From positions 1 to 64,000 of the forward strand of contig NZ_RDQE01000015.1 of NCBI RefSeq assembly GCF_003697845.1: 64,000 nucleotides of DNA. The letters run 5' to 3'. This document shows, piece by piece, positions 8,678 through 18,610 of the stretch. The notes beneath the pieces were generated by a model, which saw only the letters and a list, made by a program, of their open reading frames with translations, did no database searches and was not told where the DNA came from. The DNA comes from Halobellus captivus (GTDB lineage: Archaea > Halobacteriota > Halobacteria > Halobacteriales > Haloferacaceae). How positions within the stretch are numbered: position 1 is the stretch's first letter; the number at the start of each line of letters is the position of its first letter. The position numbers and the translations under genes are program-made.

Positions 8678-9514
8678 ATGACTAGAAACCACCCACACAT
8701 CAGTCGGCGAACCGCCCTCCGAACTGTCGCAGGTGCTGCCCTCATGAGCGTCGCTGGCTGTCTGAACGACAATGGCGGTTCTGGGACGCCTGGTGACGGA
8801 ACGACCTCTCCAGATGGTAACGGCCCACTCACGCGTATCGCTGTCGAGGGGACAACACTCGTCGTCGAACTCTCCGGAGAGGCCGACATCGACCAAGTCA
8901 ATCTTATCCAACCGAACGGCGAGCTATTCGGGAAGCGTGACGTAGCCGCAGGTGCTCAGCAGGTCTCATTCGAGATTGGCACCGCGTATGCGCCCGGTGA
9001 GTACCGCGTACTCGCGTTGAAAGGCGAGGAGACAGTAGTTGAGACCACGACTGAACTCCGTCCAGAGATTCAGATACAGGATGTTGGACTCTATCGGAAT
9101 AATCCAGATAAGCCGTGGGACGAAGTCTATGGTGAGAGCGAGACAGACCGGATCAAGAATGGCGAGGCATTCGTCACGGTAGAGAACACAGGAAGCGGTC
9201 CGGAAGCGATAACTGAACTAATCTTCTCCGGGGACGTTCCCAATCCAATTGAGAACCCCAGAGGCAGTGGAATGCACGAAACCGACCGGGTAGTAGTCTC
9301 CCCTGGCGAGACGGCCGACCTGTTCAGTAATTCGTTCCCGTTCGGTTCTGAGAGTGAGGACGGAATGGGGTGTTCCCCAGATGGTAACAGCGGGCAGTTC
9401 ACGGTTATCGTCGAGACTCAAGTCAGTGGCAATCGGGTCACGAGTACCTACGATGTCCAGTATTCCGGGTCTGACGAGATGACTGACTGTGAGGTCACGA
9501 TCACGGAGGCCTGA
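8678..9514 (+). CDS. Tat-exported lipoprotein
   Basis: A 278-residue protein whose N-terminus has a twin-arginine motif (SRRTALRTVAG) and a lipobox ending in Cys (MSVAGC), so it is likely exported folded and anchored by lipid on the outside of the membrane. A Gly/Thr/Pro linker then leads into beta-rich domains resembling extracellular Ig-like folds. The gene is packed between the surface protein and the VirB6-like gene with gaps of three and two bases, which points to one operon and one assembly. Exact function not recognised. Confidence 0.8.
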   Translation: MTRNHPHISRRTALRTVAGAALMSVAGCLNDNGGSGTPGDGTTSPDGNGPLTRIAVEGTTLVVELSGEADIDQVNLIQPNGELFGKRDVAAGAQQVSFEIGTAYAPGEYRVLALKGEETVVETTTELRPEIQIQDVGLYRNNPDKPWDEVYGESETDRIKNGEAFVTVENTGSGPEAITELIFSGDVPNPIENPRGSGMHETDRVVVSPGETADLFSNSFPFGSESEDGMGCSPDGNSGQFTVIVETQVSGNRVTSTYDVQYSGSDEMTDCEVTITEA

Positions 9515-9516
9515 CG

Positions 9517-10632
9517 ATGGTTGATCTCATTGACGTCGTCCTTGAGGGTATCAAAGGCGTCGTTGATTGGTTCATCGGGCTGTTCATGGACGGTCTCAGG
9601 TCGGGGTATGAGACTCTGACTGAGGGGATGTTCGGAACCCCGACCCCAGAGACGAACGGAGCATTTGTCTTCGGTGAACCAACCAACGCACCCTGGCCAG
9701 CGATTCACGATGCTCTCATCGGCGGCGAAATCATGCTGATTGCCCTTTTGCTCCTTGTAATGAGTGTTCAGGGCCGTCACACGGTTCGGATCTTCAATAT
9801 TGGAAGTACCTACGAAGCCCGAAAAACGAAGAAGACGGCCTGGGTCGGGGCCTTTCTAATCATTACGTGGTATTGGGTTGGAACTCTTACGCTCTACCTC
9901 GTCGACGGGTTCACCATTGCACTGATGCCGGAGCTTTCCTCCGTAGCCTCGGCAATGCTTCAGTTCTTGGGTGCAGCCATCACAAACCCAGGGCTGGGGC
10001 TATTGTTCGCCGTGATTGGTGGAATCTCAATGTGGGCGTTGGAGGCGCTGTTCTACATCCGGATGATCCTGCTCTATGTCTACCTGTACGGAATGCCGAT
10101 TGCATTTGCACTAGCCTACGGAAATATTCCGGTCGTATCCGATATCGCAATGGGATTCTGCAAACGGTTTGTCCCGTTGGCTGTCCTCCCGCTTCCCGCA
10201 GCGATGGTTCTCAAGGGATACGACTTGATCTACTCCGGTGGGACGCTCACACCAGGAACAGCGTTCCTCAAATATCTCGTCGCTGCGTCCCTCCCACTGG
10301 TCGCACTCTACATCACGTGGAAGACGTTCAAATACGCGACCCCGTTGACGGCCAAAGTCGTCGGCGGTGCAACGAAAGGCGCAGCACTCGTTGGCGGTGT
10401 CGCCGCTGGAGCCTACGTCGGTGGCGCCGGCGTCGCGACGACCGCCGCTCGGTGGGGGCCGAAAGCCGCCGCTGGCCACGCCGTCGCGCAAAAAGCGGCT
10501 GCCCGCGGTGGTCATGGAGGAGACGATGGCGGGACGCCATCGTACCGTCGAACAGAGAATGACCCTGGTGGAGCGACAGCCGAATCGGCGAGTGACGACC
10601 GTGGGATGGAGTTTGATCGAGGAATCCACTAA
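9517..10632 (+). CDS. Polytopic membrane protein, VirB6/TrbL-like
   Basis: A 371-residue protein with about six to seven membrane helices in residues 65-275 (for example MLIALLLLVMSVQG, AFLIITWYWVGTLTLYLV, LGLLFAVIGGISMWALEALFYI, MILLYVYLYGMPIAFALAYG) followed by a Gly/Ala-rich, low-complexity cytoplasmic tail. Topology, the glycine-rich tail and the place next to VirB3/VirB4-like genes match the VirB6/TrbL inner-membrane channel component of type IV secretion systems. The identification is by architecture and context. Confidence 0.65.
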   Translation: MVDLIDVVLEGIKGVVDWFIGLFMDGLRSGYETLTEGMFGTPTPETNGAFVFGEPTNAPWPAIHDALIGGEIMLIALLLLVMSVQGRHTVRIFNIGSTYEARKTKKTAWVGAFLIITWYWVGTLTLYLVDGFTIALMPELSSVASAMLQFLGAAITNPGLGLLFAVIGGISMWALEALFYIRMILLYVYLYGMPIAFALAYGNIPVVSDIAMGFCKRFVPLAVLPLPAAMVLKGYDLIYSGGTLTPGTAFLKYLVAASLPLVALYITWKTFKYATPLTAKVVGGATKGAALVGGVAAGAYVGGAGVATTAARWGPKAAAGHAVAQKAAARGGHGGDDGGTPSYRRTENDPGGATAESASDDRGMEFDRGIH

Positions 10633-10634
10633 CA

Positions 10635-11756
10635 ATGTCAGCAGATCAAGACGCGGCCGCACGGCGCATCATGGATCAGTTCGGCGAGGAGAGTCGCATC
10701 CCGTATCTCAATATCGAGGAAGGAGACGTCGGCATGCTCATCGCCTTCCCCATTATTGGGCTGTTTATCGCTGGCCTCACCGGGATCGAGTCGCTTGCCC
10801 TCCCGTTCGTCGCTGGCGGGCTTGGCTTTGGCGTCGCCGTCATCTACGTCTCACCAACCCACCTGAACGCCTGGACGTGGACCAAAGACGTCTACCGCTA
10901 CCTCAAACGGCCTCAGGTCACGTTCAGTGCGCCCGCCGACGCCGACACGAGTACCAACGAGTCAGAGCGGAACCAGGGCGGACTCGCGAACTACACGCCA
11001 TTCAAGCCCGACGAGCGAACGCAAGACCTCACGAACATCAAGCGGGCGTGGCCGGGCGCTGGTGCTATCCAGCGTGAAGACGGCGCGATGGAGGCGTTTA
11101 TCGAGATCGATCCGGCCAACATGGACTTTGCGATGTCCGACGACTGGGCGCAGCTCCAGGATGCTGGCGAAGAGTTCGCTAACAAAGAGCTGGACTCGAA
11201 GCTCAAACTCCACGCCACAACCTGTTCATTTCCGGTCGAGCAGATCACCGAGACCATTGAGGAGCGCCTCACTGACGAAGACGTCACGGAGAACCCGATT
11301 TTCCGGGAACTCCTCGAAGAGTACCGGGAGACACGGCCGAAGGAGATGCGTGACCGGGGCATCCAGCAGGTCCGGTACTACATCGGCGTTGAAGTTAGCC
11401 CGATAGAGGTCTACGACCGCTTCCGCGACGAGGGCACCCCCGCCGAGAAGCTGACCCAGTTCCCGGTCATCGGCTTCCTGTTCAACCCCTTTGTTACCCG
11501 CCGCGAGGACCTTACTGACGTCGAGCGCCGCGCGCAGATGTTCGAGAAGCTCGACAGTCGCGTGAACGACGTTCGATCCGAGTTCATCCAGCAGGCGTCT
11601 GGATGGTCCGCACGCCGCCTCAGCACGGTCGAGTTGTTCGTTCTGAATATGGACTTCTGGAACGGTCGCGAACACGACTACGACGAGGCGGAACGTGTCG
11701 TTCGAGACCAATCGATCATCGGCCACTCGCGCCGGGAGGATCCACACGATGCGTAA
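10635..11756 (+). CDS. VirB3/PrgI-like membrane protein fused to a VirB4 N-domain-like region
   Basis: A 373-residue protein. Residues about 30-75 form two membrane helices (MLIAFPIIGLFIAGLTGI, FVAGGLGFGVAVIYV), the PrgI/VirB3 pattern. The rest is soluble and resembles the N-terminal domain of VirB4-type ATPases (AWPGAGAIQREDGAMEAFIEIDPANMDFAMSDDWAQL...), but no Walker motifs are present; these are in the next gene. So a VirB4 protein seems split in two, with its membrane/N-domain part here. It overlaps the next gene by eight bases (ATGCGTAA). Confidence 0.68.
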   Translation: MSADQDAAARRIMDQFGEESRIPYLNIEEGDVGMLIAFPIIGLFIAGLTGIESLALPFVAGGLGFGVAVIYVSPTHLNAWTWTKDVYRYLKRPQVTFSAPADADTSTNESERNQGGLANYTPFKPDERTQDLTNIKRAWPGAGAIQREDGAMEAFIEIDPANMDFAMSDDWAQLQDAGEEFANKELDSKLKLHATTCSFPVEQITETIEERLTDEDVTENPIFRELLEEYRETRPKEMRDRGIQQVRYYIGVEVSPIEVYDRFRDEGTPAEKLTQFPVIGFLFNPFVTRREDLTDVERRAQMFEKLDSRVNDVRSEFIQQASGWSARRLSTVELFVLNMDFWNGREHDYDEAERVVRDQSIIGHSRREDPHDA

Positions 11757-13956
11757 TGTGATCCTCCAGACTGGTGGTGGTGCGCTTGGCTCCGTCGTCG
11801 GGTGGCTCCAGAACCTGACGCCAGCAGAGAGTGCAGTACTTGCCCTTGTGATGGGTCTCGGCCTTGGCGTCGGCAGTAAGTACCTCTGGGACCGCGTCAC
11901 TGCGGATGATGAACCAGACGTGGACTTCACCGATGTCCTCGACGAGGAGACACTCGAAGAAGGCGAGGCCGAACGCAAGCTCCTCGACGACATCTCCGAG
12001 TCACACAAGACAGTGACCGCACCCGGAGCTGTCGAGTGGGAAACGCGAGCCGCACGGGTCGGCGAGCAGTGGACGACGACGCTGTACATCGCTAACTATG
12101 CCGACTATCCCAACGATGGGTATCTGAGCGACCTCTTCGAGATGACCGATGTCCAGTTCGATCTGACGGCCCACATCACGCCGAAGAATCAGGAGCGTGC
12201 CCGGAACGAACTGCAGGACATCGCTGACGACCTTCAGGTGGATGCTGACCTCGAACAGAGTATCCGGAGCGCGTATCTCCAAGAGCGCGCCAACGAGGCC
12301 GCAGCGACGTACAAGGCCGTCGAGAACGGCGCGAACGTCTTCGACCAGGGGATGTTCATCACGGTTAGAGCCGACGAGAAAGACAAGCTCAGAGATGCCG
12401 TCCAGACGGTCAAGAGCGCGCTCCGCGACGACCCGGCGAACCTCACGCCGAAGACGGCTATCTGTCGGCAGGATCTCGCTCTCCAGTCCGCCGCGCCCAT
12501 CGGCGACAACAAGTTCGGCCGGACGTCGATCGCGCTCGGCGGCGCCGTCGGCGCGTTGCTGTCCTCGCCGCACAACGCGACGATTCTCGAGGAGGGCGGC
12601 GTCGAGTTCGGGATTCACAAGGACAACCAGAGCCCCGTGGTCATCGACCCGTTCGCCCGGGACAACGGGTACGCGATGTTCACCGTGGGCGATACCGGCT
12701 CGGGGAAGTCGTTCAGTTCCAAGCAGAACTTCATCCGCTCCATCGAGCAGAGCAAGGACCGTATCGGCATCATCCTCGAGCCGCTGAATAACTGGGCCGG
12801 CGTCTCAGAGGCACTCGACGCCAAGCGAATCACCGTCGGTGGGACGCTCGGCCTGAACCCCTTGGAGATCCGCGAGACGCCCGAACACGTCCAGCGCGCG
12901 ATGGGCGAGGACGCGAGTCCGTTCAACGAGAAGCTCGACGACGCGATGAGCTTCCTCACGAACTTCTTCGCTCTCCGCGGCATCTCGCTGGGCGACCGCC
13001 GGACAACGCTCGAACTCGGGCTCAAGCGGGCGTACAAGCGCCAGGGCATCACCGACGACATCTCGACGCACGACAATCCGAGTCCGACCATCCGCGAGAT
13101 GATGGACGTCTTCGAGGATATGGTCGACGACCCTGAGGAGTTCGTCGTTCGGTCCGACGAAGAGGCAGGGAAGATCAAAGAGGACGCGACGTGGCTGCTC
13201 GATCAGCTCCGCCCCTTCGAGGACGACGGTCGCCACGCCAACCTCGGCCAGGAGTCCGACTTCGACATTCGGGACGAGAAGGTCATCTACCTCGACCTCG
13301 CTCAGCAGGAGGGCAGCGTCGACAGCAGCACGGCACTGACGATGCAGTTGCTGATCTCGCTGGTGTACGAGCGGGCGAAGGTCTCGGAGAAGGAGGTCGT
13401 GTTCTACATCGACGAGGCGCGCTACATCATGCAGGACGCCGCGAGTCTGGCGTTCCTCGAGACGGTGTTCCGGCACCACCGCCACCACGACCTCTCGATC
13501 CGGCTGGTCACCCAGACCGTCGACGAGTTCTTCGAGCACGCCGAATCTGAGGCCATCCTGGACCAGTGTGCGGTCAAGCAGTTCCACCGCCTCGACGGGA
13601 TGGATGATGAGTGGGCCGACGAGTTCGGGCTGAACTACGCACAGATGCGGTTCGTCCAAGACGCCGTCCCCGGCAACGAGGACGCCGGCTTCTCCGAGGC
13701 CCTCGTGGGCGTCGACGGCGAATGGCGTGGGATCCAGGTCAAAGCGATGCCCAAGGAGAAGCAGGTCATCGACTTCGAGCCAACCGAGCAACGGCGAGAC
13801 TCACTCCCGGGGACTGGTGAGAATGCTGTGGACGCGGAGGTGCAGGCGTTCCAAGACGATATTGAAAGCCGAACGACCGACAACGGACAACGCCCACCTG
13901 AGCAGACGCCAGCAGAGACTGATGGTGGCGCAGCGGGAGGTGACGACGATGCGTGA
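11749..13956 (+). CDS. VirB4-like conjugation ATPase
   Basis: A 735-residue protein. ATG 11749 overlaps the previous stop and gives an N-terminal hydrophobic segment (AESAVLALVMGLGLGVGSKYL). A P-loop GDTGSGKSFSSKQ lies near residue 315, and a Walker B VVFYIDEARYIM near residue 555, followed by VTQTVDEFF, the layout of VirB4/TrbE hexameric ATPases that drive DNA or pilus export. The C-terminus is a disordered acidic tail. Neighbouring genes give the VirB2, VirB3, VirB6 and VirD4 counterparts, so the operon could form a conjugative machine. Confidence 0.9.
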   Translation: MRNVILQTGGGALGSVVGWLQNLTPAESAVLALVMGLGLGVGSKYLWDRVTADDEPDVDFTDVLDEETLEEGEAERKLLDDISESHKTVTAPGAVEWETRAARVGEQWTTTLYIANYADYPNDGYLSDLFEMTDVQFDLTAHITPKNQERARNELQDIADDLQVDADLEQSIRSAYLQERANEAAATYKAVENGANVFDQGMFITVRADEKDKLRDAVQTVKSALRDDPANLTPKTAICRQDLALQSAAPIGDNKFGRTSIALGGAVGALLSSPHNATILEEGGVEFGIHKDNQSPVVIDPFARDNGYAMFTVGDTGSGKSFSSKQNFIRSIEQSKDRIGIILEPLNNWAGVSEALDAKRITVGGTLGLNPLEIRETPEHVQRAMGEDASPFNEKLDDAMSFLTNFFALRGISLGDRRTTLELGLKRAYKRQGITDDISTHDNPSPTIREMMDVFEDMVDDPEEFVVRSDEEAGKIKEDATWLLDQLRPFEDDGRHANLGQESDFDIRDEKVIYLDLAQQEGSVDSSTALTMQLLISLVYERAKVSEKEVVFYIDEARYIMQDAASLAFLETVFRHHRHHDLSIRLVTQTVDEFFEHAESEAILDQCAVKQFHRLDGMDDEWADEFGLNYAQMRFVQDAVPGNEDAGFSEALVGVDGEWRGIQVKAMPKEKQVIDFEPTEQRRDSLPGTGENAVDAEVQAFQDDIESRTTDNGQRPPEQTPAETDGGAAGGDDDA

Positions 13957-16900
13957 GTACCTTCGCGTGACGCCAACCTCCGAACGGCTCAATTCGGAGC
14001 GTCTGCCGCAGGCACTGGAGAGCCTCCACAAACTGACCTCAACGGACTCGGCAGGGCTAGCTGACAAACTCAATCCGCTACATAGCGACACACCGCTACG
14101 ATTCGAGTTCCTCGCGCTCAGCGAGGGGAAAGATGACCCCGTCGAATTCTACTACGGTGCCGACGACCATCTGGATACCCTTGAGAAACGGCTCCGGTCG
14201 GTCTATCCCGAGACGTTCGACATCGAGCGTACCGAGGTCGATATCGCATCCCGACTCGTACAGCCTGTCGAATTCGATCGCGAGACATTCGTCGAGCACT
14301 ATGACTCAGGCGAGCTCACGTACGAGTTCGGCCCTGACGAGCAATACGAGTGTGGTACTGACGACAACAGTCAAGCGGGGCCAGGGGACGCCGAATCAGT
14401 CGCGGATGGAGGGACGGTCGGCGACCAGTCTCCCGACCACTTCATCGAGATCGGTGATACTGCCCTCGAACTCGCCCCACCAGATGCGATTCCCGAGGAT
14501 GAGCCACTCACGACGCTTGCCAAACCAACGGTAACATCGGAGGGGACGATACTCGCCCGGCCAGCGACCGAGACCGTCTCCCCACTCGGCGTGCGGTGGC
14601 AGGGGTCGGCGACCCGGAAGCAGGACTGGATGACCTCACTCTCGCCATTTACTGCCAACGACGAAGCGGAGCTCCCAGCCGTCGATCAGCCAGGAGGTGC
14701 GCTCGCGTCGCTCGTCGACCACCTGATGGAGGCGACAGCACCAGTAGCGTTCCAAGTCGTCTTCCAACGACGCGAGAGCTGGCAGTCCGATGCCGACCTT
14801 CGCAAGGAGGACGTCATCGACGGACGGGACACACTCGCCCAGGAGATTATTGGCTCCCTCTTCGAACTCGATGATCAACCGGAGAGTCGGGATAGAAACC
14901 AGCTGAGCGACGCGGTTGCAAAACGTGTCGCGGCAATCGAGGCGAAAAATCCGAAGCGGTCGTTCACCGCGAACATCCGCGCAATCGGGATTCCATCCGG
15001 TAGTGACGGTCGCGATGATCTCGATGAGCGGATGCAATCACTGGTCCCGGTATTCGACCCGCTTGACGGGCCGTACTATGAGGTGGAGGCCGAACGGTTG
15101 CGCGACAGCGGCTTGCGGGCAGCCACGAAAGAACGGAATGCACGAGCGGCGCTGCAGCGGCTCTTGGATCGTGAGATCACGACCGGCCGTGGGAAGAGCC
15201 GACCGGAGTTCGTCCTGAGCGGCCGAGAACTCGCGCACTTCGTCCTCGTCCCCTCCTCGGAACAGCTTACTGTCGAAGGGGCACGGGGGACGCGTGCGGA
15301 ACAGCAGAGTCGGAATCCGTTGCCCCGTCCGCACCAGGACCTCATGCGTGAGTTCCGAGACGGGATGGCAATCGGGTATGCTCTCGACGACACTGGCGAG
15401 GCCGAAGACGTGCCGACACACATTCCACCCGGACTGCTGCCCACTCATTACGGCCGGTTCGGAACAACCGGCTCTGGGAAGTCGAAAGCCCTCATCAACG
15501 ATATGCTGTCGCTGTACGACAACACCGAGGGGCCGACGATCCTCATCATCCCGAAGAACGACGATATGGCCCAGAATTACATGCGGGCTCACGCGCGTCG
15601 GTTCGGAATGACCGACCTCGAAGAGAACGTCGTCCACTTCCCGATTCCGGACGTCCTCCCCGGGTTCTCGTTTTTCGATCTCGAACCGTCGATGGAGAGC
15701 GGACGACACCGCGAAGACGCCGTCCAACGGAAGGCCGACCACTACGAAGAGATTTTGAAGCTCGTGATGGGAACCGACCGCTACGAGCGGGCGACTGTGG
15801 CCCCGACTCTCATCAAGACACTCATCAAGGCCATGTTCGACGAGGAATACGGCCGTGAGAACGGGCTCTACCGAGCGTCGACGGACTACTTCGCCCACCG
15901 ACAGCTCGAACACGTCGTCGACCAGCTCTGGGAGGCCGGGCCACCGAACGAGAACATCGCCGACGCCCCACGGTCGAGCGACGAGGAAGTCACGCGGACG
16001 ATTCGACGGCAGCTCCAGTTAGATTCGAACACCTTCGCGAACGTGATGGGTGGTGTCGGAAACCGCCTTGCGTACATCTCACAGGATACGCACCTGCGGC
16101 AGATCTTCAACAATACCGAGAACCAGTTTGACTTTCGGGATGTCCTCGACGAGGATACGGTCATCCTCTTCGACCTCGGAGACCTCCGCGACGACGCCGC
16201 CCGGATTATGACCGGTGTGATCCTGACCAATCTCGATGCAGCCCTCAAGGACCACAAACAGGCCCTCTCCCAGCACCCGGACGACTACGTCGTGAACTTG
16301 CTCGTCGACGAGGCAGCATCGGTTGTGGTCTCCGACATCATGAATGATCTCCTCGAGAAAGGCCGGGGATTCCGGCTCTCTGTTGGCCTGTCGATGCAGT
16401 TCCCCGAACAGATGGAGGCTGAAGGTGGGCGGAAGATCTACCTGAATGCTCTGAACAACATCGGCAGTTCACTCATCGGGAAAATCAACGTCGACCGGGA
16501 ACTGGCGCGAGCGATGGCCCACGAAGAGATGGACCCCGCGGATTTCGCCAATCGGATTCGTTCGTTGCCACGAGGGGAGTGGATCGCCAGCTTGCCAAGC
16601 CCGACGTTCGGTGAAACGGGGCCGTATCCGTTCAGTCTCGAACCACTCCCGATTCCACCGGGCCACCCCGAGAGTGAATCGCCCCTCACAGCGCGTGAAG
16701 AGGAGCAGTTCACTGAGACGCTCTCCTCGATGCACGAGCACATCAGTGACGAACACGGCGTGCCGGCTGCAACAGACGCCTCAACAACGAGAACACCGAC
16801 CGACGGACACGAGGTGCTCGATATCGGGACCGATGACCTGGACGTCGCGATTGCGAAGGTGGTTCGGAGTCTGCAGCTTCGAGAGGGGTGCCGCGAGGAG

Positions 16901-18259
16901 AACGGCTGGGTGGCCGTTGAAGCAGTTGACGACGAACTCAGACGACTCTTTGACGACGTCGACGCCGAGCCGCCATCGTATGATGCACTCGCGGATATTC
17001 GAGAACGATCACGATACCTCGATACGACCGTCGATATCGACGCCGACGAGCTCCGCATCCGGCTCACTGAATCCGGAGAAAAGGTCGCGAGGCCCGATAC
17101 TGGTGACGTGCAGGCCGCCGGTGGGAGTGCCCACGACGCAGCACTCCGCCAGATCGAAGAAGAACTCACTGCACTCGGTTTCACCGTCTCGATTCTCGCA
17201 CAGGATGGCAGCGAGAAACCTGACGCGAGGGCGAGCCACCCCGACGTTGCCGATCGATTCGCCATCGAAGTCGAAACGACGACACCCGAGAATCCCGCGA
17301 AGGTACTCACGAATCTCCGGAAGGCCCAAGACGAAGGGGATATCCCGCTGTTTGTCGTTCGACCAGGAAACGACGAAACTGAGTGGGCCGAGCGCGTTGA
17401 CGGCATTCTCACACCACCCGTCCGTACCCTCCAGAATGGTGAGACCCGGTTCTACACGACTGACTCGAATCTCACGTTCAACGGTGGAGCGACCGAAGAA
17501 GGTGGAGTGACGGCCGTGCGACCGGCGACCGACGACGAGAACGGGACCCAGAACATCTGGCAGCGTGATGGCGACGAGATCGTCCTTCGTGATACCAGCG
17601 GGACGGAACACATCCGCCTCCCGTCGCTTGGAACACTCTCGAAAGATCGTGTTCCAGCCATCTACAGCTACGACCACGCTGCCGACGAGTACGTCGTATA
17701 CGAGCACGGTGAGCAACACATCTACGAGACGAAATCGGCGTTCGAGGACGACTGGGTACGTGTCAAGAAGCCATTCGTCCCCGAAGCCGACCTCCCCGTA
17801 CCAGACTACACACGTTCGACGTACGGCATCCTTATCCTTCACGATGAGGCGAAATCGGTCGTGTATGAAGACGGTGAGAAGCGGCCACTCTCGGCAATCA
17901 CTGACGGGGCATTCCGTCCCGCATCGCCTGAATCAGCGGCCGCTGACGAACCACCCAGTCAGACCGACCAGGCCGATGAGACAGTCGAGGAAGACCAATC
18001 GCCACCGTCGTTCGAAGCGTTTGTCGACGAATATCTCGTCGAAGACGCGGATGAAGCCGTGCCGAAAGACGATGTATTCGGTCTCTACAACGACTGGGCA
18101 GAGGCACACGGCATCGACGATCCGCTGAATAAGAGCTGGTTCACCCGGAAGCTCAACACCCACATCAAGGTGGACTCCACGAAGAAGCGAATCGACGGGG
18201 AACCCGTCCCGCATTACACTGGTGTCCGCATCCGGTCTGAAGAGGACTTTCAGCCATGA
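13949..18259 (+). CDS. Giant VirD4/TraG-like coupling ATPase with nuclease-like and D5/P4-type wHTH domains
   Basis: A 1,436-residue protein; ATG 13949 overlaps the previous stop (ATGCGTGA). The order is a long N-terminal region, a P-loop FGTTGSGKSKALI (about residue 508), a Walker B VNLLVDEAAS (about 785) with LSMQFPEQM after it, an acidic linker, a region at about 1060-1150 with KPDARA...FAIEVETTTPEN...KVLTNLRKAQDEG that resembles a PD-(D/E)XK nuclease fold, and a C-terminal segment (about 1350-1430, DDVFGLYNDWAEAHGI...NKSWFTRKLNTHI) like the winged helix of D5/P4 primases. The ATPase part suggests the coupling protein that brings DNA to the transfer channel. No separate relaxase was seen, so the nuclease-like part may supply DNA processing; that is inference. 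Confidence 0.85.
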   Translation: MREYLRVTPTSERLNSERLPQALESLHKLTSTDSAGLADKLNPLHSDTPLRFEFLALSEGKDDPVEFYYGADDHLDTLEKRLRSVYPETFDIERTEVDIASRLVQPVEFDRETFVEHYDSGELTYEFGPDEQYECGTDDNSQAGPGDAESVADGGTVGDQSPDHFIEIGDTALELAPPDAIPEDEPLTTLAKPTVTSEGTILARPATETVSPLGVRWQGSATRKQDWMTSLSPFTANDEAELPAVDQPGGALASLVDHLMEATAPVAFQVVFQRRESWQSDADLRKEDVIDGRDTLAQEIIGSLFELDDQPESRDRNQLSDAVAKRVAAIEAKNPKRSFTANIRAIGIPSGSDGRDDLDERMQSLVPVFDPLDGPYYEVEAERLRDSGLRAATKERNARAALQRLLDREITTGRGKSRPEFVLSGRELAHFVLVPSSEQLTVEGARGTRAEQQSRNPLPRPHQDLMREFRDGMAIGYALDDTGEAEDVPTHIPPGLLPTHYGRFGTTGSGKSKALINDMLSLYDNTEGPTILIIPKNDDMAQNYMRAHARRFGMTDLEENVVHFPIPDVLPGFSFFDLEPSMESGRHREDAVQRKADHYEEILKLVMGTDRYERATVAPTLIKTLIKAMFDEEYGRENGLYRASTDYFAHRQLEHVVDQLWEAGPPNENIADAPRSSDEEVTRTIRRQLQLDSNTFANVMGGVGNRLAYISQDTHLRQIFNNTENQFDFRDVLDEDTVILFDLGDLRDDAARIMTGVILTNLDAALKDHKQALSQHPDDYVVNLLVDEAASVVVSDIMNDLLEKGRGFRLSVGLSMQFPEQMEAEGGRKIYLNALNNIGSSLIGKINVDRELARAMAHEEMDPADFANRIRSLPRGEWIASLPSPTFGETGPYPFSLEPLPIPPGHPESESPLTAREEEQFTETLSSMHEHISDEHGVPAATDASTTRTPTDGHEVLDIGTDDLDVAIAKVVRSLQLREGCREENGWVAVEAVDDELRRLFDDVDAEPPSYDALADIRERSRYLDTTVDIDADELRIRLTESGEKVARPDTGDVQAAGGSAHDAALRQIEEELTALGFTVSILAQDGSEKPDARASHPDVADRFAIEVETTTPENPAKVLTNLRKAQDEGDIPLFVVRPGNDETEWAERVDGILTPPVRTLQNGETRFYTTDSNLTFNGGATEEGGVTAVRPATDDENGTQNIWQRDGDEIVLRDTSGTEHIRLPSLGTLSKDRVPAIYSYDHAADEYVVYEHGEQHIYETKSAFEDDWVRVKKPFVPEADLPVPDYTRSTYGILILHDEAKSVVYEDGEKRPLSAITDGAFRPASPESAAADEPPSQTDQADETVEEDQSPPSFEAFVDEYLVEDADEAVPKDDVFGLYNDWAEAHGIDDPLNKSWFTRKLNTHIKVDSTKKRIDGEPVPHYTGVRIRSEEDFQP

Positions 18260-18309
18260 AATGGACGTACACGGTCCAATTCCCGATATCATCGGGACTT
18301 CTTGAGACC

Positions 18310-18488
18310 TGTTCCACCCAAGCTGAATCATGACCTCATCCAATCAAACTCGAAGGTCGGAAATCACCCGACTGCGGCATGTTCCACCCAAATCTTCAAT
18401 GGGTGGAACAGCTACGAAACGGCCGAAATGGGTGGAACACGCTCACGTCCAGCGATTTTTAACCTGCTATAGCGGGTGTTCCACCCAA
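18310..18488. repeat. TGTTCCACCC iteron cluster
   Basis: Five copies of TGTTCCACCCA(A/T): forward at 18310-18321, 18380-18391 and 18477-18488, reverse at 18399-18410 and 18428-18439. The pair at 18380/18399 forms an inverted repeat with a seven-base centre. They fill the gap between the coupling ATPase and the primase-like gene, suggesting a binding array for a regulator, a second replication origin, or a DNA-transfer origin. Confidence 0.75.
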
Positions 18489-18610
18489 CAACCAACTAGG
18501 ATAGAACGGGGGGTCCCCGTTGGGACCAAGGGATTGGATCGCGACGTACAGCAGAGAGCGTTCTGTGCTGGCTCAGAGCCAGTGAGAGCTATGCGAGGTG
18601 CTACGTGAGG

